Assembly (NCBI GenBank): GCA_965220055.1
Contig: CBDCPE010000002.1
Location: 62,001 to 126,000 of the forward strand
DNA from: Bin87 sp965220055
GTDB taxonomy: Bacteria > Chloroflexota > Dehalococcoidia > Lucifugimonadales > UBA3495
Direction: 5' to 3'
Length of the DNA stretch: 64,000 nucleotides
How positions within the stretch are numbered: the stretch's first letter is position 1; each line of letters starts with the position of its first letter. The translations under genes and the position numbers were made by a program. Under the pieces are notes generated by a model. It searched no databases and was not told the origin of the DNA. It saw only the letters and a list, made by a program, of their open reading frames with translations. Of this stretch, positions 34,114-43,175 are shown in pieces.

Positions 34114-37100
34114 TCATGATGGGCGGCGACGCCACCCCCACCAATGGGCACGAGGGAAGCGCAGCCCGATTATCGCTGTTGCAGGGAGCCCGTCGGCGAA
34201 CAGCTCCATGAACTCGCGGTTCATGGAGTCGGGCGCCCCGAGGATATAGGGCACGTACTCGCCCTTGTGCCGGGCGTAGAGGGCCCTGATGTCCCGGCTC
34301 TCCGCGCAGGCAACCAGCTCCTCGACGCTGCCCCCTCCCTCGTAGACGACGAGGATGAATCCGGGGCGGATGCTGCCGCGCGGGCAGCCGGGCGCGTCGC
34401 TGGCCACGACCACGATCTCGCTCGTACCAAGCGGCTCGCCGCGGCGGGCGAACGAGGCACCGATGGAGATGTCCTCGTCGGGCTCCGCGTCGGCGTCGTC
34501 CGTCACGTGGACGGTGACCGTGACGGAGAAGACTCCAGGGGGGAAGGTGATGGCGTTCGGCGCCAAGAGCGTCTGGCCGCCTTCATCCACAAGAGTGAAG
34601 TCCACCCCGGGCGTCGCCGTTCCAGAGATGGCGAGGTCGATCGTCTCCGTCCTCTGGAATGTGACGTCGTTCGCTATGACGAACGACAACCGCACTTCGC
34701 CGCCTTCGGAGACCTCGCCTCGGTCGGCGCTGAATCGAATGTCCGCGGCGTTGCCCTCGGCGATGTTCACCGTCGTCGCGGCGTTGGTCCCCGCCGCAAC
34801 CCCCGGCGGAAGGTTGCCGAGGGCGAGCCTCACCGTCTCGACGCCCTCGTCCAGGGCGTCCGGCGTGACCAGTATCGTGAAGGTCTGCTCGCGTTCGCCC
34901 GCGGCGAAGGTCACGCTCGGAGGCTGGGAGAACTCGTCCGCCGAGGCGGTGCTCCCGGCGGTGACCACGACCGGAACCGTGACCTCCCGCACGCCCTGAT
35001 ACGCGGCGCTCAGCCTCACGGAGACGAAGATGAACTCGCCCTCGGTGGTCCAGTAGCTTGTCGCGCCGAACCCGACGGTGACAGGCGGCCCGATGACGAG
35101 CGGAGCGGGGACCGCCGTGAGCATCGTCCCGTCGGCGGCGCAGATGCCGCCCGAGGCGCAGGCCTGCTCCGCTACCAGGCTGAAGGTGATGGCGCCCGGT
35201 CCCTCGGGCGCCAGGGTGAAGACGTAGGCGTTGGCCGGCTCGCCCGCCACTACGTGGGCGCTGACGCTCGCCACCGTCGCGCCCCGGACGCTGACCGAGG
35301 GCGTGGAGGCGGTGAAGTCGACCACGGGGCGGCTGAACGCGACCACCACCCGTGGCGCATCGGCGGCGCCGAGGTTGAACCGGGAGGTCGTGGCGCTCGC
35401 GGGGAGCTTCGCCGTCAGCGGGCCGGGCTCCGCGAACAGCGCCACCGGATGGATTGGAATGGCGCGGAAGTGCACTCCGGGATCCTCGCGGCCGCGGAGT
35501 GAGAACTTCTCCTCGCCCGTGTCCGGATCGACCTGGGTCACCGACTCATCCGGCATGTCCTCGGGAGGGGCCTGGCGCGGGGGGCGGCCCCAGCTGACGA
35601 GCCAGTCCCCGTTGGCTAGGGGTTCGACCTGGCCGTGGACGGCCCCCAGGTAGCTGCGGGCGCTGTGCAGCGAGTGGTCGCGCACGAACACCGCCTCTCC
35701 GTTGGCGGGGTCGAGGGCGTACTCCGCCGCGCGGCTGTAGACGCCCCCGGCCCGGCCCTCCTCCTCACCCGTCCACGGGTTGATCAGGCAGGCGACGCCG
35801 TTGTCGAACATCAGGAGGTTGCCGTTGGGCAGGACCTGCACCGCGTGCTGTCCGCAGAACTCGCCCGCCGGATCGCCGACGACGACCATGGGCGCGGGTC
35901 CGACGTCGCGGGCCGCCCACTCTGCGGCGGTCAGGTTGGTGCGGCCCACCCGCCAGGCGACCTTGTGCTCTTCCGGGTGGTCGGGATCGATGGCCAGCAC
36001 CCGCGAGCATCCGCGGAACGAGCCGACGATCAGCCCGTCGGCCATCTGCAGCGAGTTGAGGTGCGCGTAGTCGTCCGGGAAGCGGTGCTGGGCGCAGTCC
36101 TCGAGGGGCATCTTGCCCCATGAGTCCCACGTGAACACCGCCTCCCCCTCGGGCGTGACGATCTGCACCGCCGAGTCCCTGGTCGCCTGCAGCTGGGCCG
36201 CTTCGAGGTCGGCATGGTCGAACGAGAGGCCGCTGAAGTCCCGCTCCGCTGGCTCGTAGGCCATGAGCAGGTATCTGCCGTCCTCGAGGACGCGGAAGTC
36301 GTGGGGGTCCATCGTCTCCAGCTGCGCCACGGTCCTCGCCGTGTCGACCTGCTCGAGGGACTGGTCGAGGACGACGTACTCCACGTCGTCCTCGGTCTCC
36401 TTGAAGTACGAGTACCGGTACTCGGGGTCCTGCCCTGGCTCCAGGTCCACGCCGGGACCCCGCTCGACGCGGAAGTACGCCCAGACCTCGTGTCCGAGCC
36501 GCCGGTGGAACCGGGGCACGCCGTTGTTGTCCAGCATCGCCACGGTCTGGAAGTCCAGCCGCAGCAGGATGAGGTCCTCAAGGATCCCCGTGGCGTCCGG
36601 GCTCTTCGTCGCCTCCACGACCCACAGGGGCTCGATGAGGCAGTGCACGACGTAGGTCGTGCGCGCTCCCTCGGCGCCGGTCAGGGTGACGTGGACGTCG
36701 CTCTCCGGGTCGACCGTCACGGGCGCGGCGGCGGCGCCGGCGACCTGTATGCCGTCCACCGCGAGCCGGACGCCGGACGCCGCCGTCGGGACCACGGTCA
36801 TTGTGTCTCCGTCCCTGCCGCAGCCGACGGCGTAGTGGAGGGTCTCCGGGCTGAACGCGGGCATCAGCGCGCGCGAGGGGTTCGCCGACGAGTCGTTCGT
36901 CGTCACCTGCAGGCCGGTGAGCAGACTCCCCGTCACGACCTCCGACGTCAACGCGACCGCCTCGCCCGCGCCGTGCGCGTCCCGGTAGGACGCCGTCGCC
37001 CGCAGGAACGCGCCCGTGTCCGCGGCGGTGGGCGTGTACGTCCTCGCTGTCGCTCCCGCGATGACCGTCCAGGCGTTCCGGCGGATGGAGCGCTCCCAGC

Positions 37101-37632
37101 GCCAGGCGGCCTGCCCGCTGACGCCGTCTGGGTCGGTCACCGTGGCCGTCAGGGGGATGGCGAGACGGGGGCGGGTCGAGGAGAGAGAGATGGTTCCCGC
37201 CTCGTCCACGTCGGTGACGGTCACGGTTACGAAGCGGGTGACCTTGACGCCGCCGCGCGAGACCTCCACCGTCACCTCGTAGTCGTTGCCCTCGTCGGCG
37301 TCGGCGGGCGACTCGTAATCGGGCGGGACGGGGAACCGCGAGACGCCGTCGTCGATGGCGAAGCGCAGCACCCCGCCGCCGATGGCGAAGGCGCCGCTGT
37401 CGGCGCCCGACAGGGACCAGCGAATGTCCGCTCCGTCCACCGAGGAGGAGGCGCGGTAGGCGGCCACGCGCCGGGGGTCGTTCTCCGCGTGCGCGACGGT
37501 CTCCGGCCCCTCGAGGGCGAACGGGGCGCCGTCGGCCAGCGCCGGCGCCCCGGGCAGCACGCCGGCAAGCAGCGCCACCACGCACGCCCCAAGGATGCCG
37601 GCAAGCAGCGTGCGGCTCCGCGGATGCCTCAT
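34114..37632 (-). CDS. Secreted arylsulfotransferase-like protein fused to adhesin modules
   Basis: 1,172 residues. Signal peptide (LLAGILGACVVALLAGVLPGAPALA, cleavage about 33); a cadherin-like unit (35-140); an Ig-like unit (140-230); a cadherin-like beta-sandwich (235-325). Then an arylsulfotransferase-type six-bladed propeller (about 325-725) with MDPHDFRVLEDGRYLL, DYAHLNSLQM and GQHAVQVLPNGNLLMFDNG, which carry candidate histidines of the PAPS-independent ASST family. After it come a CASGGICAADG module shared with the giant proteins (725-850), a Calx-beta-like pair (855-1060) and a C-terminal unit with paired cysteines. ASSTs move sulfate between phenolic esters, and related propellers exist without known activity. 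No leader, C tract or partner dsb genes nearby. Confidence 0.75.
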   Translation of the reverse strand: MRHPRSRTLLAGILGACVVALLAGVLPGAPALADGAPFALEGPETVAHAENDPRRVAAYRASSSVDGADIRWSLSGADSGAFAIGGGVLRFAIDDGVSRFPVPPDYESPADADEGNDYEVTVEVSRGGVKVTRFVTVTVTDVDEAGTISLSSTRPRLAIPLTATVTDPDGVSGQAAWRWERSIRRNAWTVIAGATARTYTPTAADTGAFLRATASYRDAHGAGEAVALTSEVVTGSLLTGLQVTTNDSSANPSRALMPAFSPETLHYAVGCGRDGDTMTVVPTAASGVRLAVDGIQVAGAAAAPVTVDPESDVHVTLTGAEGARTTYVVHCLIEPLWVVEATKSPDATGILEDLILLRLDFQTVAMLDNNGVPRFHRRLGHEVWAYFRVERGPGVDLEPGQDPEYRYSYFKETEDDVEYVVLDQSLEQVDTARTVAQLETMDPHDFRVLEDGRYLLMAYEPAERDFSGLSFDHADLEAAQLQATRDSAVQIVTPEGEAVFTWDSWGKMPLEDCAQHRFPDDYAHLNSLQMADGLIVGSFRGCSRVLAIDPDHPEEHKVAWRVGRTNLTAAEWAARDVGPAPMVVVGDPAGEFCGQHAVQVLPNGNLLMFDNGVACLINPWTGEEEGRAGGVYSRAAEYALDPANGEAVFVRDHSLHSARSYLGAVHGQVEPLANGDWLVSWGRPPRQAPPEDMPDESVTQVDPDTGEEKFSLRGREDPGVHFRAIPIHPVALFAEPGPLTAKLPASATTSRFNLGAADAPRVVVAFSRPVVDFTASTPSVSVRGATVASVSAHVVAGEPANAYVFTLAPEGPGAITFSLVAEQACASGGICAADGTMLTAVPAPLVIGPPVTVGFGATSYWTTEGEFIFVSVRLSAAYQGVREVTVPVVVTAGSTASADEFSQPPSVTFAAGEREQTFTILVTPDALDEGVETVRLALGNLPPGVAAGTNAATTVNIAEGNAADIRFSADRGEVSEGGEVRLSFVIANDVTFQRTETIDLAISGTATPGVDFTLVDEGGQTLLAPNAITFPPGVFSVTVTVHVTDDADAEPDEDISIGASFARRGEPLGTSEIVVVASDAPGCPRGSIRPGFILVVYEGGGSVEELVACAESRDIRALYARHKGEYVPYILGAPDSMNREFMELFADGLPATAIIGLRFPRAHWWGWRRRPS

Positions 37633-37648
37633 GCCCGGGTCAACACCT

Positions 37649-37674
37649 GCTCCCCGCGAGCCCCGGCGGGGAGC
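37649..37674. promoter_or_regulatory. Hairpin upstream of the ASST-like gene
   Basis: GCTCCCCGC and GCGGGGAGC form a perfect 9-bp stem with an 8-base loop, 16 bases before the ATG. It would lie in the leader of the mRNA or overlap the promoter, and may affect translation. Confidence 0.4.
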
Positions 37675-37772
37675 CCGCCCTCGCCTGGGCGGCGGCCGAA
37701 CCCGGGTGCTCGCGACACCATTCGTCGGGATTGGCTGCTGACCGGGTGGCGGTCAGAGGGCAGCGGGGCTCT

Positions 37773-40700
37773 CTACTCGGGGTCGTCCCCGGATCCAACG
37801 CTCTCTCCCTCACTGCCTTTCACGGGAGCTGTATGCTCATCACTGATCTTATTGACCCACTTCATGATTTCCGCACTGCCGTGGGACCGGAAGCCGCCCG
37901 TGCCGTCCCCCTTGCCGATCCCGTCATCGTTGTACGCCTGCACCGCGATCCAGTAGTTGACCTCCGTACCCGGCGGTATCCTCTGTGCAACCGGATACCC
38001 CTGCCATTCCTGCGTTGAGTAACCTGCGTCGCAATACGGGACCCCCTGAGTGGTGGGCACCTTGGTGGCGTATGGCAAGTAGTCCCTCGCCACCTTGGCC
38101 TGGTGGAAGGGGCGCGTCGCCGATGCAAACAGGACCCGGTAGCCGTCCGGCTCGTTGCCCTCCGCATCAGTCACGTGCTCCCAGACTGCGCAGTCTGAGA
38201 GCTCGACGTATTCGATGATAATCACCACAGACGGCAGGCCGTCCTGGTTCGGTATGCGCACGCTGGCATCGGCAGGCAGGCCCTTGTTCGCCCCCTTGAC
38301 CCCCCGCACGCGGTATTCATAGTTGATCCCGAAGGGCAGGATCAGGTCGTTCGCCGTGTCCGAGTCGTGCAGCCTGAGCGTGCTCTTGTCGGCGGTGGGC
38401 ACGTACTCGACCGGCGGTGTTGTGCCTCCCCGCGCGTAGTACTTCTCCAGGGCGACCATGTGCGTATAGGACGTCGCGCTTGCCGCCACGCTGGAGCTGA
38501 GCGTCTTCCAGTCGTCGTCCCACTCGGCCTTCTCGGGAATGTCGAGCCGGTACTGGACCTCGTACTGCGCCCCGGTCACGCTGGACAGGTTATCGGGCGC
38601 GGTCCAGCTCAGTGTCACAGCGGCCTCCGCGGGGGCATGTATGACCTCGATCAGGTGGACCTGGTTCGCTGTGGAACTCCACGACCCGGTCCCGGAAGAG
38701 TCGTACTGGTAACGACTGTTCGCGATCGCCCAGCCTGCGGTGCTGCCCGGGTCCTCGGATTGACTCGTTGTATAGTCGAGCTCGATGGTCTTGGTGCCCC
38801 CCGTCCGTTTCAGGAGGAAGAAGTAGGCTGTGTTTGCGTCGAGATCGCAGCTTGAGGCGTGGTACCTGTTCACCTCCTCGGAGACGTAGGTCGCAGGGTC
38901 GGTGAGCGTGCATACCACGCTGCCCGGATCGGAACCGCTGACCGCATTGACTGTCGCCTCCAGTTCGTCTGCTGCCGTGGAGACGTCCTGAATCTCACCG
39001 AACTTGACCGCGATGGACCGCACGCGGACTTTGCCGGTGTTCGGGCCGGTCTTGAACCTCTGAGCAAACCGTTCCCGCGTAGAGGTGTTCAGCGAATGGT
39101 CGCCGCCAACAGTTTGCCCGGTGTTCTTCACGCGGATCTTGAGCGTCGCCGCGGCGCTCAGGTCGCGCACCCGGTTGGGCACCGTGGTGCCACCCGGCGT
39201 CTCGAAGCCGACGACGGCGTCGGTGGCGCTGCGGAGGCCGTCCGTGTTGAAGGCGGCCACGCGGTAGCCGTAATTCACGCCCGCCTCCGCGCTCGTGTCC
39301 TCCCACTCCGTCACGGTGAGGTCGGGGTCGGCAGGCTGCGGGTAGGTGAGTCCGTAATCGACCCAGGTCTCGCGGGTGCGCTGCCCCGTGCGGAAGACCA
39401 CGTACCTGGTCGCGTTGGGGGCCGCGTCCCAGTTCAGGCGCACGCAACTGCCGGTGCACGTGCCGCTGTTCGGCTGGCTGGCGGTCAGGTTGGGCGGCGT
39501 GCCCGCCGCGTCGGGATGGGGCATCCGGTGCGAGACGTTTGAATGTCTGCCGTAGATGCGCACGCGATGGGCGGGCGCCGATTCGTTCCCGGCAATCACA
39601 TCCTCCAATATGCCGCGCCAGACCGTGGTTCCGTCGCTGGAGTAGAAGTCGTGGTAGGGCTTGATCGTGTAGAGATAGGAGACGCCTCGCTCCGCCGTCT
39701 CATCGGTCCAGGTCCACGATTGACGCAGCCCTCTCACGTTGGGGACACTCAGGCATGACTCCACACCGCCTGACTCGTCGATGTCGCAGTTGAGCACCTC
39801 TCCGATCTGTTGGCCCCGGGAGCCGAAGTTCCCCCACAGGTTGCGCTGCGATCGATGGATCGTGAAACCGACCTTCAAAGGTTTCGAACTGAAGCTCGCA
39901 AAGCTCTTGACCCTCTTGGTAGTCCAACTGAGCCCGATGCCAGGCGGCCCGGGATCAGGCTCCGGCTCCGTACCCACCGTTCCCCCCACACCCGTCAGGG
40001 ACACTCGCATTGCGCTCACCACCGGGGGATCCCAGGAGGTTTCCGGCCAAATGAACTGCTGGTATGCCTGATTCCCCCTGCTCTCCGTGCTCACCAGTGC
40101 ATCCGCCAGGTTGAACTCTCCACCGGGTGTGACGAACACCCACGTTGCATATGTCCCGGCGTCCAGGGCCGGGGCGATCCAGAGATACACGTTCCGCGCA
40201 TAGTCGGAGGTGCCGGGAATGTATTCTAACCCGTCTTCAAGGCCAACCAAGGCAACTTGGTGAGTGGTCCCATTGAAGATGAATGTATTGGGAACCAACG
40301 AGCCGTGGGTCCCACTGTCGGTGGCCTCATAGGCCGAGTTGAGGCTCAGGATCAAGTCGCCAGTCCAGATGGTCTGCCGGTCCTGGTCTGGCTGCACCAC
40401 GACCTGGGGGGCGAACTCCAGCGTCTCACTGTAGACGAGGAACTGCTCCCAGACCTTCGACGCGAGCTCCTTCGTCGACGCCGTGTAGTCGGAGGGCAGG
40501 CTGTGGGAGGCGCGGTTCGACTCCGCGCTGGCGTCGTCGCCCCGCAGGGCCTTGACCGCGTAGGTGTAGGTGACCCCCGCCTGGGTGGCGCTGTCGTCCC
40601 TGTAGCTGGTCGAGGTGCTCGCGGTGTCGGTCACCAGGGTGGTCAACTCTCCCTCGCCCACGGCGCGCAGGATCTCGTAGCCGGTAACGGACTCGGCGTC

Positions 40701-42941
40701 CGCCGCGGGGGCCGTCCAGCTCAGGGTCAGCCGGTTCCGCACCATGCTGACTTCGAGACCGCCGGGGGCGAGCAAGGTCAGACCCTCGACGTGATCGCCG
40801 GCCGTCACCGCGAGTGAGAGTTCGTACGTGCCCGTCCAGCCGCTCTCGGCCGAGGCGGAGATGTAATAGACGCCGTCGGCATCGGGACTGAACGATGCGA
40901 TCCGGCTGTCCTTGCCCGTGCCCGCCAGCTCCGAGTCCGTGCCCGGAACCAGGGCGCCGCTCGCGTTGTAGATGCCCAGCAGCTTGGGATCCTCCAGCGT
41001 ACCCACCGAGACGAACGCCGGCGCGCCGTCGACCAGTTGCCACTCGCCGGTCGACTTACCGCGCATGTCGAACTGATAGGTCGCGCGGGCCTGCAGTCCG
41101 ACCCGGTACCAGTCGACATCGTCGGCCGCTCCGCGCTCGCCGCGCACCGAACCGCCAACATCGAGCGCGCAGGCCGTGCTCGTGTCCGCGGACAGATCGC
41201 TGCCCCCGGCATCGAACTCGCACGTCGAGACGGTGGCCGCCGGCAGTGCGACCGAGGCTTCGGCCGAGGCCTGGCTGCGAACGTCATCGCGGATCGCCTT
41301 GACCTGGTAGGCGTAGATCTCTCCCGCCGCTGTGGCGGTGGCGTCGGTGTAGAAGGCGGCTGTGTTCCCGGTGTCGGCCACCAGGGCGGTGAGCTCCGCC
41401 CCGCCCACGGCGCGCAGTATCTCATATCCGGTGACGCTGACGGCGTCCTCCGCGGGGGCAGTCCAGGTCAGACCAACCCTGGTGGCGGAGTCCGCGATCA
41501 GGGCAAAAGCGGTCAGCCCGGTGGGGGCCAGGTCTACCGGGTCATGGGGGAGTTGAACCTGAGCCTGGCCGGACGCCTGGCTCAGGTCTGAACCCCGGAT
41601 GGCCTTGACCCGGTAGGCGTAGGTCTCCCCCGCCTCGGTGGCGGTGGCGTCGGTATAGGCCGTGGTCGTGGACGCGGTGTCGGCCGCCAGGGTGGCCATC
41701 TCCCCCTCGCCCACGGCGCGCTGTATCTCGTAGCCGGTGACGCTGTCGGCGTCCTCTGCCGGGGCGGTCCAGCTCAGGGTCACCCCGCCGCCTTCGGCAA
41801 GCGCGGCGGTGAGGCCGGTGGGCGCGAGGTCATCGGAAGCGGACTCCGGCTCCGGCGTCGGGTCCGGCACGTAGTCCGACGGCAATTCGATTTTGGCGAA
41901 GTTGGACCACAGGCTAACCTCGCTGCCCCGCAGCGCCTTGACCCGGTAGACGTACACCACCCCCGCCTCGTTGGCCGTTGCGTCGGTGTAGGTCGTGGCC
42001 GTTAATTCGGTGTCGGCCACCAGGGTCGCCAGGGCGCTCTCGCCCTCCATGGGGCGGCGGCGCAGGATCTCGTAGCCGTCCACGGATTCAGCGTCCTCTT
42101 GGGGGGCTGTCCAGCTCAGGGTCACCTTGTTCTCGACCAGGCTGACCGTCAGGCCGGTGGGCCGCAGGTCCTCGGGATCATGGGGGACCTGAACCTCCGC
42201 CTGGCCGGACGCCTGGCTCCGGTCTGCGCTCCGGATGGCCTTCACCTGGTAGGCGTAGGTCTCGCCCTTCTGCGTGGCGGTGGCGTCGGCGTAGGTGGTG
42301 GCGGTGGATTGAGTGTCGGACACCAGGGTGCTGAATGTGAATTCTGCTTCGCCCGCAGCGCGCAGAACCTCGTACCCGGTGACGCTGTCGACGTCCTCCG
42401 CTGGGACGCTCCAGCTCAGAGCCACTCCGCCGCCGTCGGCAAGCGCGGCGGTCAGGTTGGTGGGGGCTAGGTCTTCGGGAGAGGGTGTTGGCGTAGCAGT
42501 TGGAGTCGGGTCCGGCGCGGCCGGAGTGTTGGCTTTGACGTAGCCCGACCACTGGCTCACGCCCGTGGGACTGACCGCCTTCACCCGGTAGTTGTACCTG
42601 CTCGACACCGCTACCGAGCTGTCGGTGTAGCTGGTCTCGGGACCGGCGTTGCTCTCAATCACGTGGAAAACGCCCGTTGCGTCCGTGTCTCGGTTCCGGC
42701 GCAGGATGGCGTAATGGGTGACCGTCTGGTCCGTCGAGGCCGTCCAGGTGAAGGCGACCGCATCGTGCTCGGCCGAGGCCTGGAGGTTGGTGGGCTTGGC
42801 CGGAGGGCTCTCCCCGGTGGCGCCCGCAGTCGGCGTTACCTCCTGGCTCTGGGCCCGGACCGTCAGGACAACGATCAGGCACAGGCCCACCAGTCCGATC
42901 AGCAGCAGGGCAAGCGGCGCCGGACGCCGTGGGGCGATCAT
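37773..42941 (-). CDS. Giant secreted FN3 protein C (1,722 aa)
   Basis: Signal-anchor start MIAPRRPAPLALLLIGLVGLCLIVVLTVRAQSQ, almost the same as giant D. A series of FN3 domains fills about 45-545 (each with a LSWTAPxEDxxSVTGYEILR pattern), then a PPC-like unit with paired cysteines (about 580-715), further FN3 units, one NTGQ unit (about 1270-1434), FN3-like units and a C-terminal IAVQAYNDDGIGKG segment. The ATG forms an ATGA overlap with the frame running down from the C tract, but the leader itself has been displaced by a MITE and an IS, so the gene may have lost its normal promoter. FN3 arrays suggest carbohydrate or surface binding; the role is unknown. Confidence 0.85.
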   Translation of the reverse strand: MIAPRRPAPLALLLIGLVGLCLIVVLTVRAQSQEVTPTAGATGESPPAKPTNLQASAEHDAVAFTWTASTDQTVTHYAILRRNRDTDATGVFHVIESNAGPETSYTDSSVAVSSRYNYRVKAVSPTGVSQWSGYVKANTPAAPDPTPTATPTPSPEDLAPTNLTAALADGGGVALSWSVPAEDVDSVTGYEVLRAAGEAEFTFSTLVSDTQSTATTYADATATQKGETYAYQVKAIRSADRSQASGQAEVQVPHDPEDLRPTGLTVSLVENKVTLSWTAPQEDAESVDGYEILRRRPMEGESALATLVADTELTATTYTDATANEAGVVYVYRVKALRGSEVSLWSNFAKIELPSDYVPDPTPEPESASDDLAPTGLTAALAEGGGVTLSWTAPAEDADSVTGYEIQRAVGEGEMATLAADTASTTTAYTDATATEAGETYAYRVKAIRGSDLSQASGQAQVQLPHDPVDLAPTGLTAFALIADSATRVGLTWTAPAEDAVSVTGYEILRAVGGAELTALVADTGNTAAFYTDATATAAGEIYAYQVKAIRDDVRSQASAEASVALPAATVSTCEFDAGGSDLSADTSTACALDVGGSVRGERGAADDVDWYRVGLQARATYQFDMRGKSTGEWQLVDGAPAFVSVGTLEDPKLLGIYNASGALVPGTDSELAGTGKDSRIASFSPDADGVYYISASAESGWTGTYELSLAVTAGDHVEGLTLLAPGGLEVSMVRNRLTLSWTAPAADAESVTGYEILRAVGEGELTTLVTDTASTSTSYRDDSATQAGVTYTYAVKALRGDDASAESNRASHSLPSDYTASTKELASKVWEQFLVYSETLEFAPQVVVQPDQDRQTIWTGDLILSLNSAYEATDSGTHGSLVPNTFIFNGTTHQVALVGLEDGLEYIPGTSDYARNVYLWIAPALDAGTYATWVFVTPGGEFNLADALVSTESRGNQAYQQFIWPETSWDPPVVSAMRVSLTGVGGTVGTEPEPDPGPPGIGLSWTTKRVKSFASFSSKPLKVGFTIHRSQRNLWGNFGSRGQQIGEVLNCDIDESGGVESCLSVPNVRGLRQSWTWTDETAERGVSYLYTIKPYHDFYSSDGTTVWRGILEDVIAGNESAPAHRVRIYGRHSNVSHRMPHPDAAGTPPNLTASQPNSGTCTGSCVRLNWDAAPNATRYVVFRTGQRTRETWVDYGLTYPQPADPDLTVTEWEDTSAEAGVNYGYRVAAFNTDGLRSATDAVVGFETPGGTTVPNRVRDLSAAATLKIRVKNTGQTVGGDHSLNTSTRERFAQRFKTGPNTGKVRVRSIAVKFGEIQDVSTAADELEATVNAVSGSDPGSVVCTLTDPATYVSEEVNRYHASSCDLDANTAYFFLLKRTGGTKTIELDYTTSQSEDPGSTAGWAIANSRYQYDSSGTGSWSSTANQVHLIEVIHAPAEAAVTLSWTAPDNLSSVTGAQYEVQYRLDIPEKAEWDDDWKTLSSSVAASATSYTHMVALEKYYARGGTTPPVEYVPTADKSTLRLHDSDTANDLILPFGINYEYRVRGVKGANKGLPADASVRIPNQDGLPSVVIIIEYVELSDCAVWEHVTDAEGNEPDGYRVLFASATRPFHQAKVARDYLPYATKVPTTQGVPYCDAGYSTQEWQGYPVAQRIPPGTEVNYWIAVQAYNDDGIGKGDGTGGFRSHGSAEIMKWVNKISDEHTAPVKGSEGESVGSGDDPE

Positions 42942-42973
42942 GCCTCACCCACCGGCCTACCCAGGCCAAAGTC

Positions 42974-42986
42974 GGGGGGGGGGGGG
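42974..42986. repeat. Poly-G/C tract of 13, locus C
   Basis: Thirteen G, 32 bases upstream of giant C's start and directly abutting a MITE end. On the coding strand it is followed by GACTTTGGCC as at the other loci. Confidence 0.95.
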
Positions 42987-43169
42987 CTGACAGGGGTAGG
43001 TATGGGCTGAAATCAGGTGCAAACCTGGCATTTCACCAGAGTTCCAGCGCGGACCGTCCGGGCCCTGAGCAGAGGCTAAAGCCGAGTTTTCAGGTTTGCA
43101 AACCATATTCTGAGACGTCGACCGCGATGAGGTTCACCAACATGGCGCGAAAATACCTACCCCTGTCAG
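42987..43169. mobile_element. 183-bp MITE, copy 2
   Basis: Ends CTGACAGGGGTAGGTAT / ATACCTACCCCTGTCAG. The first 34 bases match the left end of the adjacent IS with one difference, so it is a non-autonomous derivative of that IS. It is flanked by G runs on both sides (13 left, 6 right). Confidence 0.9.
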
Positions 43170-43175
43170 GGGGGG

